The notes under the pieces: generated by a model
Seen by the model: the letters and a program-made list of their open reading frames with translations, nothing else
The model's database searches: none
What the model was told of the DNA's origin: nothing
Position numbers and translations under genes: made by a program
NCBI GenBank assembly: GCA_024734495.1
Contig: JALMQS010000102.1
Coordinates: 8,633,736-8,697,735 of the forward strand
Source of the DNA: Forficula auricularia
Taxonomy: Eukaryota > Arthropoda > Insecta > Dermaptera > Forficulidae
DNA length: 64,000 nt
Direction: 5' to 3'
Shown here: in pieces, positions 55,691 through 64,000 of the stretch
Layout: each line of letters begins with the position of its first letter
Position numbering within the stretch: the stretch's first letter is position 1

Positions 55691-56410
55691 GATGTTTCTG
55701 TAGTTTTTATTATATCCAATACGGAGTTGTTTTTTCAATTAAGGACATGTATTGTGTAGAAAATTTAATGCAAAATAAAATTAATTAAATAGTAAGAAAT
55801 GCATCCGTTTCGCCATTTGCGTCCATCTGTTGCATGATGATGTCCATGATGTGAAAAAACCTTGCTTTTTTTAGTTAGAGAAACAACATATGGTAACGGT
55901 TCTATAGAAAATAGAAAACGACACATCGTTTAATTTAAATTTAATTAACTGTACCTAGACAAAGCTTGGTCTAAACCAATAAAAACTATAACGAGGATTT
56001 TGTTAATCATATTTTTTATAATACGTGGAGAAAAGTAATAGTTTGTGATGCAAAAAGTGAGAGAAAAATAACAAAGAATTTACATTCCAAGATTGTTAGT
56101 CCTGCAAATTTTTTGTGATGAAAGATTAATATCATGAGAGATTTATGTATCACCAATAGCAAATGAATTTTTGTTTCATGTGAAAGTTTCTAAAATATCA
56201 CTCTAAGAAAAGAAATCCTGACAAATCATAGGAAGAGGGAAACAGCTATTTCCTAATTTGGGGTGGAGGATCAGCCTTTTTAATTAGAAATATTCTATTT
56301 GTTATTTTTCATTGGTTCAAATACCCGATTGGATGTAGATAAACTCGGTTTGTTGTAATAGCAAGCTACTCACTCAACAAACGAACAAATATTTCCAATT
56401 AAAATAATAA
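55691..56410. other. No gene seen
   Basis: AT-rich DNA; nothing recognised. Confidence 0.4.
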
Positions 56411-56697
56411 TTATAAATTATAAATTGTGGTGTTTTTTGAGGCTCTTGAAAACCTTGAAAACAGATGTAATGTCTTCCTTAGGAAAAAGGAAATAAAATT
56501 TCTTTATATTCTAACAAATTTATTTTCATGAAAAATTTATGAGACGTTTCGGCGGATATTCTCACACCATCATCAGACTACAAGGAAAACATAATCTTAA
56601 TTACAGTAAATGACTAATTACATGTCATTCTCAAGAAAAAAGAAGAAAAGTACTCACCCCAAGAGCCTCAAAAAAACCACAATTTATAATTTTAAAA
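56411..56697. repeat. Foldback element with canonical-core hammerhead motif
   Basis: Arms ATTATAAATTGTGGTGTTTT, TTGAGGCTCTTG and inverse near 56656-56697. Between them, on the minus strand at 56536-56584, lie CTGATGA, TGGTG..CGCC, GAAA, CGTC, TCAT: the textbook core spelling with GUC. Stem II is short (GGTG with CGCC, one G-U pair) and stem I pairing is not obvious. Confidence 0.55.
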
Positions 56698-57507
56698 CAT
56701 TATAGTACCATATCTAAGTAAAATAATAATAATAATAATACTTTTTTGGACTTATAGAAAAGTCAAGATCTGAAAAAATCTCCAAAGAATGTTTTATAGG
56801 GGAAGATATAATTTGTTTTTATGATGAAAAGAAAAGATACATTCTACATTATGATCATTACAGGCAATATTTATCCGATAAGTCTCGACGTTGTATCTCT
56901 TTTAATGGTAAAAATGCAGGTATCTTTTTGTACCAATCATCGTATTCTTCGGAATTGGCCCCGTGTGAATATTTTTCGTTCCCACGATTTCATTTATCGA
57001 TGAAATAAAAAATACCATACACATTGAAAAGACTGTAACCGATATCCTCAACAACATTCGTAAAGAAAACAAAAACAAAAAAGTCATTTGATGAATCGGT
57101 TGTTGTTGCGTATCTCTGGATCTTTTATTTAACGAGAATGCCGTCTTTTGAACCTCTATAAAAATTTAATTTTTCAAAAATTCAAGTCATATAATCACAT
57201 AACACACACATCATCATTTTAAGGTTTAAGTCGAAGTTGAAGGTTTTGAATTTTTGAAGAAATTGGGAAAATCCATAAAGAGATTAACAATGTTTTAAAA
57301 AGGATCAAAGCACCAATAAAGCAGTGACTAAGGCGTGTGATAACTTCACATCAAATTTACTCGGGATCAAATTTCACCTTAGTCAGAACAATTTTAATCT
57401 TGTCAAAAATGCAAGGCGCTTCATTAAATACAGAGAAGGCACTGATGGTAAGCCACCCTTGTGAAAAATTTATCCAGTACAATTAATTTGGAAAAGATTC
57501 TCTAAAT
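56698..57507 (+). pseudogene. Possible mariner transposase remnant and anonymous DNA
   Basis: At about 56931-57005 one frame reads SSYSSELAPCEYFSFPRFHL and SMK, resembling the mariner motif YSPDLAPCDYFLFP around the third catalytic Asp (here Glu). The following codons are only loosely similar, and upstream there are frame changes. No inverted repeats were found, so this is tentative. From 57100 to 57507 I see nothing. Confidence 0.4.
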
Positions 57508-58810
57508 CAGAGGTGTCCAACCTTTTAGCTTCCCTGGGTCACATTTGAAGAATGTGAGCTGTTTTGGGCCCACACATATCTAAAATACACTAACGCTAAT
57601 AATAGCTGATGAGCAAAAAAACGTAGAATATGTACTTAATATACTTAAGAAAATAAGATTTGTTACTTTATAATTTTTTTTTATTATAAAAATAAGAGAG
57701 AAATCAGCAACATAAAATTATAGTGATAAGGAGGTGTCATGGTTTTTAATTAATCCGTCGATATTTGGCTCAAAGAAATTCTCAGTGAATTCTCAAAATA
57801 CTCATCAAATATTTTAGATCTAGCTTCATTCTTTCTGTGCTTCATACTTGAAAATACATTCTTGAATAAATAAAATTATTTAAGGTAGTTGTTTCAGCAT
57901 ATGGGTTTTCTTAGGATTTTTTTGAAATTTAGATAGATTATTATTTAAATACTTCTGCATCGATTGGTGACAAAACGAAATTTATGAACAATATAGTTCC
58001 GGAGATATTAAATTCCAAAGATAGAGTTTTCCAGACTCTTATACATTGCACTATACGGGATATCGGAAAGTTTACATACACATTTAATTATAATTAAGAA
58101 ACTCTTCTTACCTTTGTTATAAAAAACTAAACCAACATTAAACAATAACTAATACATTTTTTAAGAAAATTTTAATTCATAGTTACAACAGAGTTTCTGA
58201 GATAATAATGAATAAATAATGAAAAATTTACACTAAAAACAAGCTGGCAACAATGCATATATTTAACCTAAAAAGTGGGTTAACTTTAGTAATTTTTTTG
58301 ACGTTTTTCGCTTCAGTCATTGTCGCAACAGCTTTAAATCGCTTATTAAGAACTTTTTGTTTTATAAATCTTCCTTTATAATGTACTTTATCTGAAATTT
58401 CTATGATAAAATATATACAAGCTCGGTCAGTGTTGCCAGATTTGTCAAACGAGCACGGGATTGGTTAGAAGTGGTACATAAACAGCAAAAAGTTTTGGGC
58501 TTATGAAATATGAATCCTTATTCTCTGTTCTATTATACTCTAGCATTAACTGTTTGCTAGTATTGTCGCGAAACAACTACCTTAAGTATAACTTTATGAA
58601 TATCTCATTGATAAATAACGTGTTAAATTCAAAAATTCATTAGGTACTCATAAATTAATAGCAAGTTAAAAATATTGTATTTTTAGTAATATCACTGGGA
58701 TTTTCAGTCGCAATCTCATAAAGTTTGTAAGTTTGCAATATTTTGTCGGGCCACATTGATAGTCATCTTGGGCTGCATGCGGCCCGCGGGCCTCGGGTTG
58801 GACAAGCCTG
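57508..58810. mobile_element. hAT-type non-autonomous transposon with nested insertion
   Basis: Ends CAGAGGTGTCCAACC and GGTTGGACAAGCCTG, flanks CTCTAAAT / CACTAAAT (7 of 8 identical). GCATGCGGCCCGCGGGCC near the right end is the usual hAT sub-terminal wording. About half its length is a later TTAA-flanked element (57884-58581). No transposase. Confidence 0.75.
57884..58581. mobile_element. TTAA-flanked DNA element, copy 2
   Basis: 698 bp between TTAA sites, with inverted repeats GGTAGTTGTTTC / GAAACAACTACC. In inverse orientation it matches 22269-23430 without the 470-bp insertion. The small basic frame of copy 1 is broken here. Because it sits inside the hAT element, the TTAA family was active later than that insertion. 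Confidence 0.7.
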
Positions 58811-59115
58811 CACTAAATAGTAATCTCCTATGCTCGGAATCGAGTATGGCGCTTGAAAAGAAGAAGGGGTTGCATGTTTGTGAATAAGGATGGTGATTAA
58901 CGAATCAATGAACGCAACAAGTATTGCATCCCTGAGCGTGTTTAGCGAATCAAACCATTAAGCGACAAGTGATGTATTTCCAACTGTTGGATTATGATTT
59001 GTATCACATATTCTATACTATAGTATATCTAAGAGCGTGTGGGAGACCGTATGCTTAGGGAAAACATGCATTTTTTAAAATAATTTATAATAAAGACATT
59101 TGAATTTATTAATGA
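58811..59115. other. No feature seen
   Basis: Spacer with a slightly GC-richer first part (GGAATCGAGTATGGCG); nothing recognised. Confidence 0.4.
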
Positions 59116-59567
59116 CTAGCTGAAGGATTTCTATTTTTTCACCCTCCCCCCTTTTTGAGTGTTTTTTTGGGAGAATTCTTTTAAACAAAAGTTGTCAGAA
59201 ATCACATCTCCTACAACTTTGCTTATAATAAAATTTGCCGTATGGTTAATAGTTTAGGAGTTATTTAATCATTTTCATTTGCGCGCCCCCCAAATCCCCT
59301 TTTGGGCTCAAAATATCAAAACGTTATATAGCTATAAACGTAAATTAGAAGACATCTGATGCAAATATGAAATTTCATAATAATCCCTTAAGCCGTTTTT
59401 ACGTGAATCGTGAGCAACTTTTCGCGGAAACATACATACATACAGACAGACAGGAATTTTGTGTTTGAAGGTGTTTTCGTTCATAACTTTGCTTGAAACG
59501 CGTGCAACCAAAATTTGGCGTAATTTGGAGCAATGTACAGACAAAACCTTAATTTTATATATTTAGT
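59116..59567 (-). mobile_element. Non-autonomous Helitron-like element, copy 2
   Basis: Minus-strand 3' end CCTTCAGCTAG next to host T. The 5' part CTAAATATATAAAATTAAGG, TTTTGTCTGTACATTGC matches copy 1 at 7577, with the leading T changed. At 452 bp it lacks the G-rich 3' part of copy 1. Internal CATACATACATACAGACAG replaces the (TGTC)n of copy 1. Confidence 0.6.
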
Positions 59568-60387
59568 ATTTATTGAACAAAACTTTTTGAACAAATTATT
59601 ATTTTTTGTATGTGTTTAGTTCCTCGATTAGTCCGGTTTCAAACAGTCCGGGGTATTGGGGGAACCAATTACTCAAGCTATGCGAGGCATTGCTGTATTT
59701 TGAATAAAATAAAAGGTTTGTCCGGAGAAATTGCTAGGTGTTTTATTTAAAAGATCGTTATTTTTGAAAAAAGGTGTATAGATATTAATAAAAATATGCG
59801 AAATATAAAATTCCCTTTAAATTAAATCTTAAGTTTAAAAAAATAAAAATGTTTTTTTTTCTTTTAAAAATTCCAGAGTTGGTTTGTTATTTTCTTGAAT
59901 TGAATAAAAAATTAATTAATTTCAGGACACGCAGAAAGACAAATTAAGAAGGCGACAGTCGTCTGCCAATTCTTTATATATATCTAATCTAACTATCTAT
60001 CTTCATCATGTGCATTCGAGCATTCCTCTATTGGAGAGTTTTAATATCCGGCGATCATGCCAAGGACGTGTGCAAAAAACTAGCCCCGGGCAGGTGTACA
60101 AGTTCTAAATTGTTAGCTGGTGGCTTTAACCAAACTAATTTTAAAGATTGCTTCTAAAAATTTTAATATTCAATCTTCAAATATGTTAGATTATGATTTT
60201 TTTTTATAGTGGATGTTTCTAATCATTTTTTTTTTTTATTTATTTTTTTTTTTTATAAGAACAACAGATTAGTTGAATTTTTAAAGCATAAATCAAAAGA
60301 ATGTGTCTTCAGCTTGATGTAAATAAATATAGATAAATAGATATACTTTTACAAATTAACTTTTAAACGTTAGTTTTAATTTTTTTC
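59568..60387. other. No gene seen
   Basis: AT-rich DNA with T runs (60230-60255). Confidence 0.4.
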
Positions 60388-60659
60388 TTAAAGCAATTTG
60401 AACCGCGAAAGTTAAATAATGTAATCAATAATTTCATATTTTAATTCTACATTTAGAAAATTATCTTTTTATTTTTTGAAAAGGAAAATAAATTGCGCAC
60501 CCGACAGGATTCGAACCCGTGTCTCTCTCCTTTAGCCAAAGAGCGCCTTTTTTTCATTTTTCCTTTTCAAAAAATAATAAAATAATTTTCTAAATGTAGG
60601 ATTAACATAAGAAATTATTGATTATATTATTTAACTTTCGCGGTTCAAATTGCTTTAAG
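60388..60659. repeat. Foldback element with a tRNA-like loop
   Basis: Arms CTTAAAGCAATTTGAACCGC, GAAAGTTAAATAAT and their inverse at 60628-60659, continuing inward with ATTTAGAAAATTAT and TTTTTTGAAAAGGAAAA. The loop, minus strand 60492-60547, reads GGCGCTC..., then CACGGGTTCGAATCCTGTCG, GGTGCGC: a T arm with canonical GGTTCGAATCC and complementary GCGC ends. At about 54 nt it is too short for a whole tRNA, so it is a tRNA-like remnant. A partial arm copy is at about 26740-26870. Confidence 0.7.
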
Positions 60660-61538
60660 ATATACTTTATTATTAGAGGACCGTAAATGTTAGTAAAATA
60701 GTAATTTTTTGTCAGCAAACGGTTTGAGCTAAAATCTTGAAACTATGAGCAGAGATTCACTTTATTTATACAAACATCTGTGCCAAATTGCAGCTCATTA
60801 GTTTTGTAGAGAGAACCTTAAGATAGCTATATGAAGATTCGATATTTTTCTAGCTTTCTGCATTTTTGAGCCAGAAGTTATAACTAGAGCTAGAATACCT
60901 AAATCTAATTTTAGTGATTTCTTCGTTTTGGAAATATAAACATTATGGCAACAGAACTAACTTTCTACGACTTTCCATTCTCGAGTTATTGTGGGTGTGA
61001 CCCACAGAGAGAAAAAAGCATGGTGGAAAATTATTTTTCTCCGGTTTTAGATAATTTTAAACACCATAAAGCAGAGAAAAAAATGTTTATTTATTTACAC
61101 CAGGCAGAAGAGAGACTTATTGATTTTTGGATTATCTAGTGCTTTTTCAACGATTAACTAAATTACATACAGGATGTTTCGAAATTTCCTGAACAAACTT
61201 TATGGAGGTTCGGAAACACAAAATGAATACGTATAAGAAATTTGAATCATATCATTAAAAGGCTGTTAATTTGATGTCGTGATGTGTCGGATATAACGTC
61301 ACCCAATATATTATCAACTTTTTTATAGCTAATATACATTGAATTGTAATTTTATTCCAAATTAAAGTGCAATGTATGCATGATAAAACGTATATGCATT
61401 GTGCATATGCAAATTTAAATTTAAAATCTTTTTTTTTTTCATTATTAGTGCTTTTATGTTTTCAATTTTTTTTTTTTATTTATTTTACTTTCACAATTAG
61501 AACATTTGAATAGGGAAAATGAGCCTAGTGGTTTAATT
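60660..61538. other. No gene seen
   Basis: AT-rich DNA; the frame 60945-61139 has no domain. TTTATTTACACCAGGCAGAA near 61088 resembles simple retro-tail wording, not enough to call. Confidence 0.4.
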
Positions 61539-61653
61539 GAAAAGTTTTTGTTTTGCCGAGAGTAGCAGAGTTGTTGATTCACAAAGAGAAACAAAGAGGT
61601 TGTCCTCTGCTTGATGCGAATAAACATACACACATATATATATATATATATAT
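61539..61653. repeat. Repeat shared with 49.87-49.95 kb, ending in (TA)n at the gap
   Basis: AATTGAAAAGTTTTTGTTTT, GCCGAGAGTAGCAGAG, and ACAAAGAGGTTGTCCTCTGC are identical to the left end of the 49918-50186 foldback. It continues with TGATGCGAATAAACATAC and a TA run that breaks off in the N gap. Confidence 0.7.
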
Positions 61654-61753
61654 NNNNNNNNNNNNNNNNNNNNNNNNNNNNNNNNNNNNNNNNNNNNNNN
61701 NNNNNNNNNNNNNNNNNNNNNNNNNNNNNNNNNNNNNNNNNNNNNNNNNNNNN
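61654..61753. other. Assembly gap (100 N)
   Basis: Exactly 100 unknown bases, the usual convention for a scaffold join of unknown size. It falls in a TA microsatellite next to a palindrome, both hard to assemble. Confidence 1.
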
Positions 61754-61872
61754 TAATTTTTAATTATGTGTCAAAAGGGTTGTATTTAACCCCTCCAACC
61801 CGAATGCCAAAATCAGGTTTAAATCCCGAGGGGATGAACACAACCCTTTTGACATATAAAATTAAAAATTAG
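61754..61872. repeat. Palindrome abutting the gap
   Basis: TAATTTTTAATTATGTGTCA, AAAGGGTTGT and the inverse ACAACCCTTTTGACATAT.. form arms around a 45-base loop. The left arm touches the N run and may be incomplete. Confidence 0.7.
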
Positions 61873-62290
61873 CCATTTCATCTCATAGATGACCTCTTGT
61901 GATTTCCTTAGAAATTTAAAGCCTACTACTATCTCCAATAAGTCACCACGCTTGCCAGGCGGGTTGATGACTGAAGAAAAGAGATTAGATGGTGAAGAAT
62001 GAAGACCCCTAGCCCTCAAAAATCTAATAGCTTCGGGATCGGAAAAAACAGAGTTAGCTAAGAGAGGCTGGTAGGAAAGAAAAAGAGAGGAGCCTGACAC
62101 AAGTAAGTGGAAGCAATGCCAGACTCAGCTCGGATAGCCCCGTAGTCGCCAAGCACGTACTCATCAGAAGAGCTCCTGAGGCAATTTGAACTCTTTTATG
62201 TAAATCTATTAAATATTTAACATTATTTTCATTAAAGAGATGAGAAGTAGGGGACAGAATCCGGCCCAAAGTGCAATTTTCTCAGGCCTA
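61873..62290 (-). other. GC-richer block with overlapping minus-strand frames, unidentified
   Basis: Two minus-strand frames (61819-62100 and 62054-62269) overlap and could be one coding remnant with a frameshift near 62080. Pieces such as NSVFSDPEAIRFLRARGL and VINPPGKRGDLLEIV look protein-like, and base composition is higher in G+C than around it. I recognise no family. It could be a retroelement remnant or a host exon; I cannot decide. Confidence 0.3.
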
Positions 62291-62479
62291 TACTATGCAG
62301 AGAAAAGGAGAAAAAAAACTAAAAATCGTAGTTAATATTAGATTTAACGAATTATGGTGAAATAATAAACCATTCAACAAAGATAAAAAAATGGAAATAA
62401 AATTAAATAAATTTATAAAGAAAAATCAATGAAGTAGTCCTTTGCTTGATATAAATAAACAAATTATAGATTAAGTGGA
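62291..62479. other. No feature seen
   Basis: AT-rich spacer. Confidence 0.4.
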
Positions 62480-62537
62480 TATTGATGAGACAGTCCAAAA
62501 AAAGAAGATAATTTATACTATCTTTTTATTTTTATTC

Positions 62538-62582
62538 AAAAACCGACGTTTCGGAGGCTATTCCCTCCTTCTTCAGGGTTTT
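62538..62582 (-). ncRNA. Hammerhead ribozyme motif, complete (minus strand)
   Basis: Minus strand order: AAAACC, CTGAAGA, GGAGG-GAATAG-CCTCC, GAAA, CGTC, GGTTTT. Stem I (AAAACC with GGTTTT) and stem II pair perfectly, all core positions are right, and the triplet is GUC. Stem III is just ACGU, which in known Penelope-type hammerheads works through pairing of two copies. Confidence 0.68.
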
Positions 62583-63014
62583 GAAAAGTCAGTGAAAGAA
62601 ATCCAATGCGACATTCCCCTCTGTCTCCTCTTTCAGTGGCAGTAACAATAATATATTATATTTCATTCTCAGCAGAATTATCATTTAGTAGTTCTTTTTT
62701 TGGACTACCTCATCAATATCCACTTAATTCACTTATCAGTCCGTCTCCAAAAATTACTCCAATCATATTATACATATATATACCAAAATTAAAACTAAAA
62801 TTTTTTTGCAACGAAATTTTCTCTGGAGAGAGACGGACTGGTAGAACTTTTAATTGAATGTAATGGAAGGCAGCCCAGAGGTAGTAAGTTCGAATTAAGA
62901 AAAGGAGAAAAAGAAATTGTTTTTCTATGCCTTTGCTAAAGAAGAAGAAAGTTTTGAACACTGCTGTGGAGAGAAGAAGGAAGCATTTTATTAGTTTCAT
63001 TCAATGACCCCTTG

Positions 63015-63057
63015 AAACCCTGAAGAAGGAGGGAAGAATCCTCCGAAACGTCGGTTT
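63015..63057 (+). ncRNA. Hammerhead ribozyme motif, complete (plus strand)
   Basis: AAACC, CTGAAGA, GGAGG-GAAGAAT-CCTCC (with the leading A), GAAA, CGTC, GGTTT. Same perfect stem I and stem II as the copy 430 bp to the left in the opposite orientation. Hairpin loop bases differ while stems and core are unchanged, the pattern expected if structure was conserved. Confidence 0.7.
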
Positions 63058-63210
63058 GAAAGGAAAGGAGGAAGGATTCCAATAAATTACACCTTATTAA
63101 TATGTGTTAATTTTTTTCTTTCCTCACTACCCCTGGGCTGCCTTCCATTACATTCAATTAAAACTAAAAGTTAATTTGTCTAAAATATAAATATGTACGA
63201 TATATATATA

Positions 63211-63405
63211 TACAATATATGTAATTTATTTGTTTAAGACTATAGTTTGACCTTCATCATCAGTCTTTTATTTTATCAGTTATTTCCCATGGGTTTTCTT
63301 TCTATATAAATGAAACCATGAGAGATAACAGATAAACTTTTTATAATTAAATAACTGATTATGAAGGTCAATCATACGAAACTATGGTCTCAAATAAATT
63401 ATATT
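63211..63405. repeat. Foldback with second-class hammerhead-like motif
   Basis: Left arm ATTTATTTGTTTAAGACTAT, AGTTTGACCTTCATC, right arm GAAGGTCAATCATACGAAAC, TATGGTCTCAAATAAAT. Plus strand right arm reads CTGAT, TATGAAGGTCAATCATACGAAAC; left arm minus strand reads AAGACTGATGATGAAGGTCA, AACTATAGTCTT. It shares GAAACTATAGTCTTAAACAA with the 50.05 kb motif. Confidence 0.5.
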
Positions 63406-64000
63406 CCTTATTTTTCAAATTTAATATTATATTTTTTTAAATATATTTTGGGACCTTCGTCCCAAACGGATACTGCCTTGTGTGAGTGAGGGTAGGAGTC
63501 AGAAATTAATTTTTGTGACTTAAACTCCACAGTCCCTGAGATGGATGGAAATCGACCATCTTCCACAATCAATCAGCTTCTCCTATAAGAAAATCTTAAA
63601 TTTCTCCTAATTCTGACGCTTTAAGCAATCTATGACTTGTCGATAGCACTCTTAGTTATTTCCGATCTTATAATATATTGAGAGTTCTTAGATATTGATG
63701 ATTATAAAGATTCTCGAATCATCTTTATTTATTCCTTTTTTGTATTATTTTCTATTTTAATAGTTCCTCAGCGAGAACAATTTTTATCCGACTAAAACTC
63801 GTTTAGACTTGTCTTTGGCATGCTTGAACTGGAAGATATACCTTCTAGGCAGGGACTTGAAACCTTCTATCAGCACCCTTTTCGGAAAATCATTCATTTT
63901 AATTGCCCCTTGAAGCTATGAAACAATTTTCTTTCATTTCGAAGACCAATATATTTTTCAAAACAAACAAAAAAAATGTTTTTTATAGAAATATTTGAAA
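63406..64000. other. No gene seen at right edge
   Basis: Mixed-composition DNA including TGGGACCTTCGTCCCAAACG (a short hairpin, about 63450-63469). No recognisable exon or repeat. Confidence 0.4.

Larger units (their letters stand above)
62480..63160. repeat. Compound foldback with two intact hammerhead motifs in opposite orientation
   Basis: Left unit (about 62480-62845) has inner inverted phrases CAGTCCGTCTCC / GGAGAGAGACGGACTG. The right unit is bounded by a perfect 28-bp inverted repeat starting TAATTGAATGTAATGGAAGG (62851-62878 and 63133-63160). Each unit carries one complete hammerhead. Stretches GAAGAAGAAAG and TTTCATTCAATGACC between them match nothing I know. Confidence 0.75.

Overview
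This is AT-rich, intron- and transposon-dominated eukaryotic DNA, almost certainly from an arthropod and most likely an insect. The evidence is a split gene for the hypoxia-inducible factor alpha subunit (HIF-1alpha, Sima in flies) with GT-AG introns, together with arthropod-type mobile DNA: mariner, Tigger, hAT, Helitron, P-like and TTAA-flanked elements, a non-LTR retrotransposon and a tRNA-derived SINE. I do not name a species.

The only host gene I can support is on the minus strand between about 22.1 kb and 3.0 kb. In transcript order its exons are: bHLH (22069-21882), start of PAS-A (about 15316-15205, damaged by indels), end of PAS-A (7327-7148), an acidic Ser-rich linker plus start of PAS-B (5542-5232), and mid PAS-B (3119-3019). 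The splice phases of the last three join cleanly. The first coding exon and everything after mid PAS-B (end of PAS-B, oxygen-dependent degradation domain, transactivation domains) were not found. They must lie outside the window or in exons I could not recognise. The 42 kb to the right of 22.07 kb would be the first intron and/or upstream DNA.

The rest is layered mobile DNA. By region: 1-8.4 kb holds old AT-rich repeats, two exon-flanking repeats of one family, and a Helitron (7577-8433). 8.7-15 kb holds a hAT element with a perfect 8-bp target duplication, a Tigger (pogo-like) element nested in a long foldback repeat, and several other foldbacks. 15.2-19 kb is poor sequence: a 233-base gap followed by a corrupted direct copy of 11.3-15.0 kb, probably an assembly artefact. 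20.8-25.3 kb holds a P-like MITE inserted in a hammerhead foldback, a TTAA-flanked element and a SINE. 25-42 kb is mostly anonymous AT-rich DNA with one hAT element, a second P-like MITE and scattered foldbacks. 43-45 kb is a 5'-truncated non-LTR retrotransposon with a long open reverse-transcriptase frame. 45.8-48.0 kb is a Helitron split by a mariner element. 48.3-53.3 kb is a cluster of palindromes. 53.3-64 kb holds a nested foldback/SINE/TA element, another hAT, a second Helitron copy, a tRNA-like foldback, a 100-base gap and two good hammerhead motifs.

The most unusual pattern is a dispersed family of foldback repeats carrying hammerhead-ribozyme cores (CTGAAGA, a short hairpin, then GAAA and CGTC or CGTT). 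Many sit in inverted pairs, the arrangement known from Penelope-like retroelement termini, but no Penelope reverse transcriptase is visible. The second notable item is a MITE with P-element hallmarks (8-bp target duplications) that keeps a relict THAP-like first exon and an intron.
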